64,000 bases of DNA from Clostridiales bacterium (GTDB lineage Bacteria > Bacillota > Clostridia > Christensenellales > CAG-138): contig CAKJYC010000043.1 of assembly GCA_918244965.1 (NCBI GenBank), positions 24,248 through 88,247 on the forward strand, in the 5' to 3' direction. The notes under the pieces were generated by a model. That model did no database searches, had not been told where the DNA came from, and worked only from the letters and a program-made list of their open reading frames with translations. Below are positions 35,313 through 45,829 of this stretch, in pieces (positions within the stretch are counted from its first letter, which is position 1; each line of letters opens with the position of its first letter). Made by a program: the position numbers and the translations under genes.

Positions 35313-38300
35313 ATGAAACAAGTATACAAGAGAACGCTCGGCATGCTGCTTGCGCTGCTGCTGTGCCTCTCGCTCCTGCCGACCTTCGCGATTGCGGAGA
35401 CGGAGGAGCCCGCATCGACGCGCAGCGCGCCGGTCGCGGGATCGACGCCGTATTATATTGACGGTCAGATCGTCGACTGGGAGCCGACGGCCTTTGCATG
35501 GAACAGCGAGACGCTGCGCTGGGAGTGCCCGATCCGGTTCGGCGACGACACGTTCATCGATGAGGCCACGAACACATTCGCCTATGAGGAGTTCGAGGTC
35601 CGCGTTCTCAACAACGACGGAGACAACGACTGGTACGGCGCGGACGCAAGTCAGGTCCTGAGCGTCGGCGAACGCTTCTATGTCTACGACGGCGTCGAGA
35701 ATGTGCCGCTGATCCATGAAGAGGATTATAACGGCGAAGGCAACGCGAAGCGCACCTTCCTCGTCTCGTCGCATCCGGGCACATATACCTTTGTGCTGGA
35801 CCCGATCAATATGAAGCTGTCCGTCGAATATGCGTACGACGATCCGACGGCAGAGCCGCATACCTACATCCTCGGCTTCCAGGATCAGGACGAGATCCCG
35901 TGGCCGATGGACGATCTGACAGAGATCGACCCGGCGTACGGCAGCTGCTACTTCGGAAGCGAACCGGCGGCCGGCGAGATCCCCGGCAAGGGCGAAAACG
36001 GCCCGTTTGACGTGAACGATACGATCCTTTGGGCGTCCAAGGAGACGATGGGCGGCGACGATGAGTGGATCCAGTGGTTCTACATCGCTTCCGACGGCGT
36101 TTCCTACGGCAAGAGCAGCCCCGTCATCCGGAACATTCCCGCCGAGGGATTTGAGCTGCAGCTGGAGCCGGGCAAGCAGACCTGCCGCTTTGTCTGCACG
36201 CTCGCTCCGACGGTTGCGGGCGTCTATGACTTCTATTACGGCACGGAAAGCCATAAGCTGGTGGCCAAGCGCCGCGAGGTCAGCGTGGAGTACGGCGCGG
36301 ACGTCATCACGATCACGCGCAGCAGGCCGCATATCGTGCAGCCTGCCATCAGCAACGGGGGCACGATCTTCAGCGGCGACGAGGTCACGGTGACGGCGGC
36401 CTATGCGCCCGGCTACCGCTTCGTCGGCTGGTATGACGGCGGATACAGTCAGGACGAGCAGACCGGCGAGATCTACGGCGATTGCAAGACCACCGCGTTC
36501 GACTATACCTTTTATCCGACGTACGATACCGAGCTGCACGCGCTCTACGAACCGATCGGAGACGAGGACGGCAACCTGCCGATCGACGAAACCAATTTCC
36601 CGGACGAGGTCTTCCGCGCCTATGTCGCAAACACGTTCGATGTGAACGGCGACGATTTCCTTGACGGCGACGAGATCGCGGCGGTCCGGGTCATCAACAT
36701 CTATTTCGGAAACGACGCGCCGGACGGCGAGCCGCAAAGCCCCGCGTCGGTACACGCCCCGACCGGCCTGCGCAATCCCGCAAGCAGCTGGAGCGTGATC
36801 GGCAATATCCTCAACTCGAACTGGGGAACGGATTATGAAATGACCCAGATCGGCACGGGCGTCTGGCAGTCCGAACCGCTTGCCATGAACGAGGGCGAGC
36901 AGTTCAAGGTTCGCTACGGCGGCACGTGGGAAGGCGACAACAACTACGGAACCGCAGGCGACTGGGACGGCAGCGCAACGGTCAAGTGCGCGCAGAACGG
37001 CGGCAATCTGACGGTCCGCACCGCGGGAACCTACGTCGTGACGCTGTATCTGGACAAGGAGAACACTGCGTATCTCACGATGGTCAATACAGCGGGGATG
37101 GTTGTCCCGCCGGTGAAGGAGAATACTAACAAGCCGGAGGCGCACGCGTGGAATGTGATCGGCGATATCTGCGGCTCGGACTGGGACACGGATTTCCCGA
37201 TGACGGAGGGCAGCGCGAACGTGTGGAAATCCGCGCCGCTGACGCTGCAGGCGGGTGAGCAGCTGAAGGTCCGCGCGGCAGGCGGCTGGGACGTGAACTA
37301 CGGCATTGCGGAAGGCTGGGACGGCGGCGCAACGGTTCCGGCCGGCCGTGACGGCGAGAACCTCGTCATTCCGGCCGACGATACCTATGTTGTGACGCTG
37401 ACGTTTGACGGCTCCGTTACGCTCACCCTCACCAACAGCAGCGACGAGCTGGTTGCGCCGTACCGTCCGAGCATCGACGCATATGTCGCCTCGCTGCAGG
37501 GCATCGAGTTCTTCCCGAACCTGGAGGAGCTGTACTGCGATCCGTTCACCTTCGGCGTCGACGGCGCGCTGACAAGCGTCGACCTGACCTACAACACGAA
37601 GCTGTGGATGGTGGACCTTGCCTGCAATCCGCTGACCTCGATCGACGTGTCCATGCTGCCGGAGCTTCGCGAGCTCATGGTCGGCTACACGAATCTTTCG
37701 GGGATCAACATCTCCGAGAACCACAAGCTCAAAAACCTGTGGATCAACGATACGAACATTTCCTATCTGAGCCTGTACGGCAATCCGCTGCTCGAAAAGC
37801 TGGACGTCTGCGGCTCGAATATCACGTCGCTGGATTTCTCCGGCTGCACGAGCCTGATGGCGGACTATCGCGCGGGCGAACGCACCGACTTCGACTATGA
37901 GGCGCGTCCGTACCTGCAGGGCCTGCATCTGTACGGCGGCGTGGGCGACGAGTACAACATTGCGATCAACGCGAATATGACGATCGAGACGGTCAGCCTT
38001 GCAAACATCGACGTCACCTCGAACATCGACGTCGCGGAGCAGATCGTGCTTTCGCCGGACGACTTCGTGTTCCCCGGTGAGGATTTCACGCTGACCGCGC
38101 CTGCGGTTCACGGCTATCGCTTCGTCGGCTGGTACGCATGGTACTCCGGCTCGCTCGATCCGGATGCGGAACCGATCTCCACGGAGTACACGGTCGCCAG
38201 AGGCTCCGGCGGCGCTGACTGGCATTACCTTGCGAAGTACGAGGAAGCAACGGGCGTTGAGATCGACGAAACCAGCTTCCCGGACGCGGTCTTCCGCGCC

Positions 38301-39806
38301 TATGTCGCAAGCGAGTTTGACACGGACGGCAACGGGTTCCTTGACGACGCGGAGATCGCGGCGGCCACGACGATCGAGATCAACGACACCGCGCTTGCGT
38401 CGCTCGAAGGCATTGCGTTCTTCCCGGAGCTTGAGACGCTGTGCTGCGATCCGTTCACCTTCGGCGTCGACGGCTCGCTGACAGGCGTCGATCTTTCCCA
38501 CAACACCAAGCTGCGCGTCGTGGACCTCGAATGCAACCCGCTGACCGCGCTTGACGTCTCCATGCTGCCGGAGCTCGAAGAGCTGTCGGTCGGCTTTATG
38601 AACCTGTCGTCGATCGACGTCACGCATAACCCGAAGCTCAAAAAGCTGTTGGCCAACGACAGCGGCATTACGTCGCTCGATCTGTCCGGCAACTCGCTGC
38701 TTGAGATCCTGGACATCTGCGGTTCCGGGATCACCGTCCTCGACCTCGGCGGCTGTCCGAGCCTGATGGCGGACTACAATGCGGGCGAACGCACCGATTT
38801 CGACTATGAGGCGCGTCCGTACCTGCAGGGCCTGCATCTGTACGGCGGCGAGGGAGACGCATACAATCTTGCGCTCTCGCCGACCACCACGGTGATCTGC
38901 CGCTTCGCGCAGGTGAAGACGGCGAGCCTGTCGCTGGACGGCAATATCCGCGTCAACTTCTACGTCGTGATCCCGGACGAGGTGCTTGCCGATCAGGGCA
39001 GCTACGCAAGGATCACGTTCAACGGCGCGACGACGGTGCAGCTTGTGAAGGACGCGCCGGTTCCCGAGAAGGACGGCGTCAAGCGGCGGCGGTTTACGCA
39101 GGACATCGTCGCAAAGGAAATGAACGACCCGGTCACGCTGGAGCTGTTCGACGGCAGCGGGCGCAGGCTTGCGCTGTATAAATCGGACGGCACGTCGGTA
39201 AACGGCGCGTATACCTACGCGGCAACGGACTACGCCGAGGCGGCGGAGCAGTCGGACCTCGGTCAAACGCTCAAGGATCTGGTGCAGGCCTGCGTCGATT
39301 ACGGCGTCGCGGCGCAGCTGCAGTTCGGCTACGAGGACGAAGGCCTGACGATCCCGGACGCGGTCACGGCGGTGACGGCGAACGACGTTCGGAACTACGA
39401 GGCGGTCTATACCGGCGCGCTGCCGGACGGCATCGAGCGGAACACAAGCTCGCTTCTGATCGAATCGGACAACTCGATCCGCCAGTACTTCTATCTGGAA
39501 GACGGACACACGATCGACGAGTTCACCTTCACGGTCGACGGGACCGTGACCCAGCCGAAGAGAGCCGCGAAGGGCAAGTACTATCTGGAGGTTACCAACA
39601 TCCCGGCGAAGGATCTGGATGTGACGCACACCTTTGCGATCATCGACGGCGACGAGAACGTGCTGTATTCGGTCGCATACAGCGCGCTGAGCTACGCGTA
39701 CAAGGCGCTGACCTACAGCGACGAGCTTGCGCCGCAGACGCTGAAGAACATGGCAAAGGCGATCTACCTGTACAATCAGGCGGCCAACGCCTATTTCGAA
39801 AACTAA
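35313..39806 (+). CDS. Giant secreted modular protein: SusE/F-like domains, leucine-rich repeats, EF-hand-like loops, conserved C-terminal domain
   Basis: Signal peptide; WSVIGNILNSNWGTDYEMTQIGTGVWQSEPLAM...; DVNGDDFLDGDEIAAV and DTDGNGFLDDAEIAAA; LRR blocks duplicated; C-terminal SLSLDGNIRVNFYVVIP...ALSYAYKAL. Confidence 0.88.
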   Translation: MKQVYKRTLGMLLALLLCLSLLPTFAIAETEEPASTRSAPVAGSTPYYIDGQIVDWEPTAFAWNSETLRWECPIRFGDDTFIDEATNTFAYEEFEVRVLNNDGDNDWYGADASQVLSVGERFYVYDGVENVPLIHEEDYNGEGNAKRTFLVSSHPGTYTFVLDPINMKLSVEYAYDDPTAEPHTYILGFQDQDEIPWPMDDLTEIDPAYGSCYFGSEPAAGEIPGKGENGPFDVNDTILWASKETMGGDDEWIQWFYIASDGVSYGKSSPVIRNIPAEGFELQLEPGKQTCRFVCTLAPTVAGVYDFYYGTESHKLVAKRREVSVEYGADVITITRSRPHIVQPAISNGGTIFSGDEVTVTAAYAPGYRFVGWYDGGYSQDEQTGEIYGDCKTTAFDYTFYPTYDTELHALYEPIGDEDGNLPIDETNFPDEVFRAYVANTFDVNGDDFLDGDEIAAVRVINIYFGNDAPDGEPQSPASVHAPTGLRNPASSWSVIGNILNSNWGTDYEMTQIGTGVWQSEPLAMNEGEQFKVRYGGTWEGDNNYGTAGDWDGSATVKCAQNGGNLTVRTAGTYVVTLYLDKENTAYLTMVNTAGMVVPPVKENTNKPEAHAWNVIGDICGSDWDTDFPMTEGSANVWKSAPLTLQAGEQLKVRAAGGWDVNYGIAEGWDGGATVPAGRDGENLVIPADDTYVVTLTFDGSVTLTLTNSSDELVAPYRPSIDAYVASLQGIEFFPNLEELYCDPFTFGVDGALTSVDLTYNTKLWMVDLACNPLTSIDVSMLPELRELMVGYTNLSGINISENHKLKNLWINDTNISYLSLYGNPLLEKLDVCGSNITSLDFSGCTSLMADYRAGERTDFDYEARPYLQGLHLYGGVGDEYNIAINANMTIETVSLANIDVTSNIDVAEQIVLSPDDFVFPGEDFTLTAPAVHGYRFVGWYAWYSGSLDPDAEPISTEYTVARGSGGADWHYLAKYEEATGVEIDETSFPDAVFRAYVASEFDTDGNGFLDDAEIAAATTIEINDTALASLEGIAFFPELETLCCDPFTFGVDGSLTGVDLSHNTKLRVVDLECNPLTALDVSMLPELEELSVGFMNLSSIDVTHNPKLKKLLANDSGITSLDLSGNSLLEILDICGSGITVLDLGGCPSLMADYNAGERTDFDYEARPYLQGLHLYGGEGDAYNLALSPTTTVICRFAQVKTASLSLDGNIRVNFYVVIPDEVLADQGSYARITFNGATTVQLVKDAPVPEKDGVKRRRFTQDIVAKEMNDPVTLELFDGSGRRLALYKSDGTSVNGAYTYAATDYAEAAEQSDLGQTLKDLVQACVDYGVAAQLQFGYEDEGLTIPDAVTAVTANDVRNYEAVYTGALPDGIERNTSSLLIESDNSIRQYFYLEDGHTIDEFTFTVDGTVTQPKRAAKGKYYLEVTNIPAKDLDVTHTFAIIDGDENVLYSVAYSALSYAYKALTYSDELAPQTLKNMAKAIYLYNQAANAYFEN

Positions 39807-39819
39807 GGAGGGGACGGCC

Positions 39820-39915
39820 ATGAAGGAGATTTACGAACCGACATACATGGAGGTCATCCTCTTCGACGCACGCGACGTCGTAACCGCCAGCAACGAGCTG
39901 CCGGAGCTTCCGTAA
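39820..39915 (+). CDS. 31-aa microprotein MKEIYEPTYMEVILFDARDVVTASNELPELP
   Basis: Starts 14 nt after the upstream stop with AAGGAGGGG; ends before a terminator; too short for the ORF track. Confidence 0.65.
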   Translation: MKEIYEPTYMEVILFDARDVVTASNELPELP

Positions 39916-39930
39916 CAGAAAACCGAACAA

Positions 39931-39959
39931 GGGACCGTTCCGATGGAGCGGTCCCTTTT
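39931..39959 (+). terminator. Intrinsic terminator
   Basis: GGGACCGTTCC GAT GGAGCGGTCCC TTTT. Confidence 0.88.
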
Positions 39960-39964
39960 GTAAT

Positions 39965-40430
39965 GAAGTCGCGCTTCGCGCGAATGAAGACGCCTGCGGC
40001 GAATGAAGGAATGAAGAAATGCGCCGACGGACCGTAGGGGAGGCCGGTCCGTGGCCTCACATGGTCGCAGCGCGTCGCTGACACTCCTACTGCTTCCTGT
40101 TCGGCCCGCACTGCGCCTCGCTCCTCCTCGCACAGCGAGCGCTCGGCTCCGTGCCCCCGGCCTCCCGCTTTTTGAATCTTGCGCGGGGCGCCGGGCACGT
40201 CGCCCCCTACAACCGTTGATACGTATCTTGCGCCGCTGTGCCGGATAAGGCTGCTGTGTTTGAATCGTTTTCCGTAGAGGGCGATGGTATGCGCGATCAA
40301 ACGTGCGATCTACCTATGTAACGAAGCGGAGCGTAGGGGGCGACGACCCCGGCGCCCCGTCAAGTAACACGCCAACGCACCCGTAGAGGAAGATATCATC
40401 CTCCCGTTCCTCGGTGCCCTGGCGATAGAT
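39965..40430. repeat. Non-coding palindrome-rich intergenic region between convergent genes
   Basis: Repeated GAATGAAG units with short palindromes (CGCGCTTCGCGCG, CGCCTGCGGCG) and GTAGGGG-type blocks (40033, 40334). Confidence 0.5.
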
Positions 40431-40432
40431 AC

Positions 40433-40462
40433 GAAAAACGGGACCGCCGAAGCGGTCCCGTT
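40433..40462 (-). terminator. Intrinsic terminator for the ubiquitin-domain gene
   Basis: CGGGACCGC CGAA GCGGTCCCG, poly-T on the minus strand. Confidence 0.85.
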
Positions 40463-40476
40463 CGTTGGTCACAGGG

Positions 40477-43400
40477 TTAATTGTCGTCCGCTGCCGGCGA
40501 GAGCATGAACAGCGCGCAGATCGCATTTTCGGCCGCCGCGTTGCCGTGGAACGCGGTGAGGAACGGCGCGACATACGAGAGCGCGGAAACCGTGACCGTC
40601 ATCGTGTCGTCGCCGCACGTCGCAACGATCGTATGCGCCACGCCGAGATCGCCGAACTTCACGCCCTTGATCTCCACCATCCGACGGCCGTTGCTTGCCG
40701 GTACCGAATCGACAGCGTTGCCGTCCACCGTAAAGGTGAGGTCGCCGACCGCCTTGAAGTACACGCGGATCGCGGTTTCGCTGTCCAGCACCAGCGACAT
40801 GGTCGGATCGCTGAATGTGTCGGCTTCGCCGGTCCGCACAACGCTCAGCTGATATCTCGCGGACGCCGCTGCCTTGATCGCGTCCACGTCATATTCGGTC
40901 GCATAGACCTTGTCCATCTCAGCATACTGATCCTCGCCGTTGCCGATCGAGAAGTTGTTGATCGAAGCGAGGAACGGCTGCACATAGTGGCCGTAGTCCG
41001 CAAGCGCGTGGATAATGCGGGTGTAGCGCTCGATGTCCTGATCGTCCAGGTGCGCCAGCAGCTCCGGATGATTTGCGGTCGTGTCGTCCCACTTCACCAC
41101 GTATTCTTTGACGGAATAGGTCTTTTCGATCGTCTGGTTGTCGCCGTAGTGCAGCGTCGCCGTGATCGTGTCGGCCATCTGGACCGCGTTCACCTTGCAG
41201 ATGAAGCCGTAATAGCCCTTGCTGTTCTTCCGCTCCTCATCGGGATGGAATTCCGACTTGTCGATGCTGTCCTTGCCCTTGCCGCTGATCGCGAACGTCA
41301 CATAGGCGGCCGCTTTGTCGGTTTCGTTCAGCATGGACAGGTCTACAAAGAACTGCACGCCGATCTCGCCCGACAGCAGCAGGTCCTGCGATACGAACGC
41401 GGGTATCTTCTCTTCCAGTCTGACGTAGAGCGTGTGCGCATACCAGTCGTCGCCGCCCTGTCCGTCCGGACGGAAGAAGATCGTGTAGGTCCCGGCAGAG
41501 GTGATGACGTGGTTGTTGTCGTTGTTGTTCTGCCCGTAATTGTCGGCCGCATCCGGGTGCCACTGCGCGATCGCGCCGCCCGCTACGCGCACGACCTTGA
41601 ACTGATCGTTCGGCTGCAGCGTCGTTTTGAGCATGTACTCGTTTTCGTTGGCCGGGTTCACCGTGAATACCTGCGCCGGGTCGATATCGTCGACCGTCCA
41701 GCCATTCTGCCCGATCAGGTAGTAGCCGTCCGCAATGAACACCGCTGTGACCGTAACATCGGACGCGGGCAGTGTGAACATGTTGTCCGCGATCTCGATC
41801 CCTGCGGGATCTGTCTCCCACCGCACGAAGCCACACCCTTCGGCGGGCGTCGCAGTCAGCGTGACCGTCCTGCCGTACAGATATGTGCCGCTGCCGCTCA
41901 CGCTGCCCCACGCGTTGTTATTCGCATTTACGGTAACAGTGTAAGGTTTGCGCGTAAACACCGCGGTATAGATGCCATCCTTGAGTTCTTCCGGCGTATA
42001 CGGATTGTCCGTCGGCCATACGGTGCCTGCCGGAACGGGGCTGTACTCGCTTTCTTTATACTCCCAATGATCGAAGGTATAGCCCTCGTTCGCGGTTGCC
42101 GTGAAGGTGGACGCAGACGGGTCAAATTCGGCTGTGCCCGCATTCCGGTTCGGCGAGACTTGAAGCGTGATTTGAATCGGCTTCCACTCCGGCTGCACGG
42201 TGATGTCGTGGGTCATGCCCCGCAGCACGGCGTTTGCCATATAGGAGCCGGTCGACGTGGAACCGTCGTCATTGTCCCACGATACGATCCAGCGATGGAA
42301 CGTATACCCCTCCGGCGCGATAAAGCCGCAGGGCGGCAGCGTGTATACGCCGGGGTCCGCAAGGAACCAATCGGACCCCATCGCCCCGCCGCCGCCGTTG
42401 GCGTCGAACGTGACAATGCACTTCCGATCCGCGCGGAACTGCGCGGTATACGTGATACTGTTTTCACTCACCGCATGGATTTCCGGGTCCCAGCCGATAA
42501 AGGTATACACGACGTGCGGATCGTCGGACGGCTTTTGCGGCGTTTCACCACGATAGACAGGCATCTCGCCGTACATAAAGCTGTCGTACTGCAGCACGGT
42601 TCCGTCCCAGTTTTTGAACGTGACGCCGCCGACCGCCTCGAAGACCGCCTCGATAAGGACGTCACTTTCGCCCATGACAAACGCGTTGTTTTCGATCGTT
42701 ACGCCGCCTTGACGCACGACCCATTCCTTGAGCCGATAACCGGGGAACGGCGATGCGGTCAATGTGACGGTTTCGCCCTGCCGCGCCCGAATGGTCGACG
42801 CCGACACGGTGCCGTTATCGTTGTTCGTCGTAACCGTTACGCTGTGCCCGACCGACAGTGTCATCGGGATGGTACCGGTTTCCTCGGTAATTGCGACGTG
42901 GTACGAATCTTCATACATGATCGTATAGGCAAGGTCTGCCGTATAGTAGCCGCCCTTGGCGCTTTGCCATGTGTCCTCGCCGATGAACAGCTTGACCGTT
43001 GCCGTCTTATCCACAGTTGAAAAATAGTACTTGTTTCCGTGCTCTGTATCATAATGGATGCGGTTCTCTCCGCTGACAAAATCGCCGCTTTCGAAGTGAA
43101 AAGCCGCACAATCCGCAATTCCCAGATGCAGCGCCGAAAGCGACAGCGTAAAGGACGTTTCCTGCGCGTTTTCCGAAACGGTGATCGCCGTCGGAGACTG
43201 CACGGTACAGCTTGAAGGATCGTCGTTCCAGAGCGCCGTCAGCGTAACCGTTTCGCCTTCAATCATAGACGAAAGGCCCTGCCCCGGCGGGTAGACGTAT
43301 GCTTCGGAACCTCCGCTGATTTCAACCCTCCACCGCAAAAACGCATACTCCGATTGGAAGCTCTGCGGTACATCCGGGTACTTATAGGCAAGCTTTTTAT

Positions 43401-43854
43401 AGAACCAAAGAAATCTGCCGTTAGAAAAACCTGAATAATCAAAGGCAAGGCTGCCCGCATCATAGCTTGTCACCAGGAGATCGCTGCCGGTCGCGGTGCC
43501 GGGCTTGATGCGTACCACGACGAACGGAAGATCCGGATGATTCTCCGGCCGGTATCGCAACAGGATGGTGCTGTCTTTTTGGACGTTGTAGTCCGCAAGG
43601 GTGTGCCCGTCCTCCAGGATGGTTCCTTGATAAACCAAACGCTGCCTGGCCGGATCGAGGCCTTTCTTGCTCTGAATCTTCGCCTTGACAGCGTCAATAG
43701 AGTCGCTCGGCTCGACCTCCAGCGTGACCGTTTCTCCGTTGCCGTCATCGACAAGCACCGCGATAAAAACCTGCATGGCAAACGCCGAGCCGATCGGCAG
43801 CAGCGAGACCGTCATGATGCACGCAAGCAGCAGCGCAAGCAGTTTCCGTTTCAT
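40477..43854 (-). CDS. Large secreted protein with N-terminal ubiquitin domain, InlB-type repeats, SusF-like domain and conserved C-terminal domain
   Basis: Signal peptide [26 protein letters not shown] then [76 protein letters not shown]. Confidence 0.92.
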   Translation of the reverse strand: MKRKLLALLLACIMTVSLLPIGSAFAMQVFIAVLVDDGNGETVTLEVEPSDSIDAVKAKIQSKKGLDPARQRLVYQGTILEDGHTLADYNVQKDSTILLRYRPENHPDLPFVVVRIKPGTATGSDLLVTSYDAGSLAFDYSGFSNGRFLWFYKKLAYKYPDVPQSFQSEYAFLRWRVEISGGSEAYVYPPGQGLSSMIEGETVTLTALWNDDPSSCTVQSPTAITVSENAQETSFTLSLSALHLGIADCAAFHFESGDFVSGENRIHYDTEHGNKYYFSTVDKTATVKLFIGEDTWQSAKGGYYTADLAYTIMYEDSYHVAITEETGTIPMTLSVGHSVTVTTNNDNGTVSASTIRARQGETVTLTASPFPGYRLKEWVVRQGGVTIENNAFVMGESDVLIEAVFEAVGGVTFKNWDGTVLQYDSFMYGEMPVYRGETPQKPSDDPHVVYTFIGWDPEIHAVSENSITYTAQFRADRKCIVTFDANGGGGAMGSDWFLADPGVYTLPPCGFIAPEGYTFHRWIVSWDNDDGSTSTGSYMANAVLRGMTHDITVQPEWKPIQITLQVSPNRNAGTAEFDPSASTFTATANEGYTFDHWEYKESEYSPVPAGTVWPTDNPYTPEELKDGIYTAVFTRKPYTVTVNANNNAWGSVSGSGTYLYGRTVTLTATPAEGCGFVRWETDPAGIEIADNMFTLPASDVTVTAVFIADGYYLIGQNGWTVDDIDPAQVFTVNPANENEYMLKTTLQPNDQFKVVRVAGGAIAQWHPDAADNYGQNNNDNNHVITSAGTYTIFFRPDGQGGDDWYAHTLYVRLEEKIPAFVSQDLLLSGEIGVQFFVDLSMLNETDKAAAYVTFAISGKGKDSIDKSEFHPDEERKNSKGYYGFICKVNAVQMADTITATLHYGDNQTIEKTYSVKEYVVKWDDTTANHPELLAHLDDQDIERYTRIIHALADYGHYVQPFLASINNFSIGNGEDQYAEMDKVYATEYDVDAIKAAASARYQLSVVRTGEADTFSDPTMSLVLDSETAIRVYFKAVGDLTFTVDGNAVDSVPASNGRRMVEIKGVKFGDLGVAHTIVATCGDDTMTVTVSALSYVAPFLTAFHGNAAAENAICALFMLSPAADDN

Positions 43855-44124
43855 ATTGCAAGACCTCCCCAAAGGAATGATGTGCCAAACGGGAACCGAA
43901 AAATTCCCTTATATCATAGACAGTATATATGAAATGCAAGCCGTTTGCAAGCGGTCCGCGCGGTTTTTTCGCGCGTCGGAGGCGCATATCGCGGCGAAGC
44001 AAGCATATCGAACTGCCGCCCTGCGGCAGTTTTTCGCATTTGCGGAACGCAAGCATATCGCGCGGCGCAAGCCGCCCAATTGCCGCTTCGCGGCGCGACA
44101 CGGAAACGTATTGCGAACGACACC

Positions 44125-44200
44125 TCATCACTGCCTTCGGCGGAGCTTCTCCTCAAGGAGAAGTCTCAACCCAAAAGCCTTCCCCTTGAGAGGGCACGGC
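44125..44200. repeat. Dispersed palindromic intergenic repeat, copy A
   Basis: GACACCTCATCACTGCCTTCGGCGGAGCTTCTCCTCAAGGAGAAG...CTTCCCCTTGAGAG; resembles 54690-54815. Confidence 0.6.
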
Positions 44201-44301
44201 GCCGCTCTTCGGCGGATTGCCTTCCGAAGAGACCCGTTCTGCAGCATTCGGAAACGCTGCATGCGCGCCGCGGCGGCGCTCCATACTATAGAAGGCGGCG
44301 C

Positions 44302-44330
44302 TTGCTTTTTCTATTGATATATGCTATGAT
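44302..44330 (+). promoter_or_regulatory. Sigma-70-type promoter for the wall-polymer operon
   Basis: TTGCTT-17 nt-TATGAT. Confidence 0.78.
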
Positions 44331-44405
44331 ACAGTTATATTCGTATATGTGGAAGTACGCCCTTTGGGGCGGCGCGCACGGAACAACAGGGAGAACGGAG
44401 TCTGA

Positions 44406-45014
44406 ATGTATCGGAAATTCTGGAAACGGGTTCTGGATATCGTGCTTTCGGGATCGGCGGTGCTGATCCTCTCGCCGCTGTTTTTGGCGATCGCGATCTG
44501 GATCAGGCTCGATTCCAAAGGCCCGGCCTTTTTCCGGCAAACGCGCGTCGGCGTCCGCAAGAGCACGTTCGACATCCTGAAATTCCGCACGATGCGCATC
44601 GACGCGCCGAAGGACGTGCCGACACACCTGCTTCTGCGTTCCGACCGCTGGATCACGCGGGCGGGTCGCATCCTGCGCAGGACGAGCCTCGACGAGCTTC
44701 CGCAGCTGCTGCAGATCTTCACCGGCAAGATGTCGATCGTCGGCCCGCGTCCCGCGCTGTGGAATCAGGCCGATCTGATCGCCCTGCGCGATCGGAACGG
44801 TGCGAACGACGTCCGGCCCGGTCTCACCGGCTGGGCGCAGGTCAACGGCCGCGACGCGCTCTCCATCGCCGAAAAGGCGTGCTTTGACGGCGAATACGCC
44901 GCGCATGTGACGTTCGGCATGGACCTTCGCTGCATGTGGAAAACGGTCTCGACCGTTCTCACGCACAAGGGCTATTCCGAGGGCAGGCCCTCCGGACGAA
45001 AGAAACGGAAATGA
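44406..45014 (+). CDS. Sugar-phosphate (undecaprenyl-phosphate) transferase, PglC/WcaJ-type
   Basis: SKGPAFFRQTRVGVRKSTFDILKFRTMR...RTSLDELPQLLQIFTGKMSIVGPRPAL...RPGLTGWAQVNGRD. Confidence 0.96.
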   Translation: MYRKFWKRVLDIVLSGSAVLILSPLFLAIAIWIRLDSKGPAFFRQTRVGVRKSTFDILKFRTMRIDAPKDVPTHLLLRSDRWITRAGRILRRTSLDELPQLLQIFTGKMSIVGPRPALWNQADLIALRDRNGANDVRPGLTGWAQVNGRDALSIAEKACFDGEYAAHVTFGMDLRCMWKTVSTVLTHKGYSEGRPSGRKKRK

Positions 45015-45829
45015 AGCGCATTCTGATCACCGGAAAGGGCAGCTATATCGGCACGCACCTTTTGCAATATCTGGAGACGTTTCCCGAAGACTATGCCGTG
45101 ACCGAGGTCCCGACGCAGCCGTTCGACGACGCGGTCGATTTTCACGGTGCGGACGCGATCGTTCACGTCGCGGCGATCGTCCACCGGAAGGAAACGAAGG
45201 AGACGCTGCCGATGTACGACGCGGTAAACCGCGCGCTGGCCGTCCGGATCGCCGAAAAGGCGAAGCGCGAGGGCGTCCGGCATTTCGTGCTGCTCAGCTC
45301 GATGAGCGTGTACGGCATGGACACGGGCGTGATCACAAGGGACACCGTGCCGCACCCGAACACCGCCTACGGGCGCTCGAAGCTCGCCGCCGAGCGGGGC
45401 GTCGCCGCGCTTGCGGACGACGGATTCCGTGTCACGGTGCTGCGGCCGCCGACGGTATACGGCCCCGGCGCAAAGGGCAATCCCGCGCGGCTTTTCCGGC
45501 TTTCGCGGCGGCTTCCGTTCTGTCCGGATCTTGAGAACCGCCGCAGCATGGTCTCGATCGACACGCTGTGCGAACGGATCGGATCGTACCTCGACGCGCC
45601 GCGTTCGGGCGTGGTTTTCCCGCAGGAACCCGCGCCGATCGCGACAAAGACGCTGCTTGCGGAGGCGATGCGCGCGCAGGGCCGCCGCGTGCAGTACACG
45701 AAGCTGTTCAACCCCGCGATCCGCGTGTTCAGAGCATGCAGCCGCGTCGGCAGAAAGGCGTTCGGCGACCTTGTCTATGAGGGGCTTGCGGACGCGGTGC
45801 TGCCGTTGGAAACGGAGGGAACGCCGTGA
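45011..45829 (+). CDS. NAD-dependent epimerase/dehydratase
   Basis: MKRILITGKGSYIGTHLLQYL; SSMSVYG...PNTAYGRSKLAAE; 4-nt overlap with neighbour. Confidence 0.92.
   Translation: MKRILITGKGSYIGTHLLQYLETFPEDYAVTEVPTQPFDDAVDFHGADAIVHVAAIVHRKETKETLPMYDAVNRALAVRIAEKAKREGVRHFVLLSSMSVYGMDTGVITRDTVPHPNTAYGRSKLAAERGVAALADDGFRVTVLRPPTVYGPGAKGNPARLFRLSRRLPFCPDLENRRSMVSIDTLCERIGSYLDAPRSGVVFPQEPAPIATKTLLAEAMRAQGRRVQYTKLFNPAIRVFRACSRVGRKAFGDLVYEGLADAVLPLETEGTP

Noticed and set aside
35259-39821. 1520-aa minus-strand ORF
   Set aside because: Antisense shadow of the giant LRR protein; composition of a mirror frame.
40465-43020. 851-aa plus-strand ORF
   Set aside because: Antisense to the ubiquitin-domain protein; no motif or RBS support.
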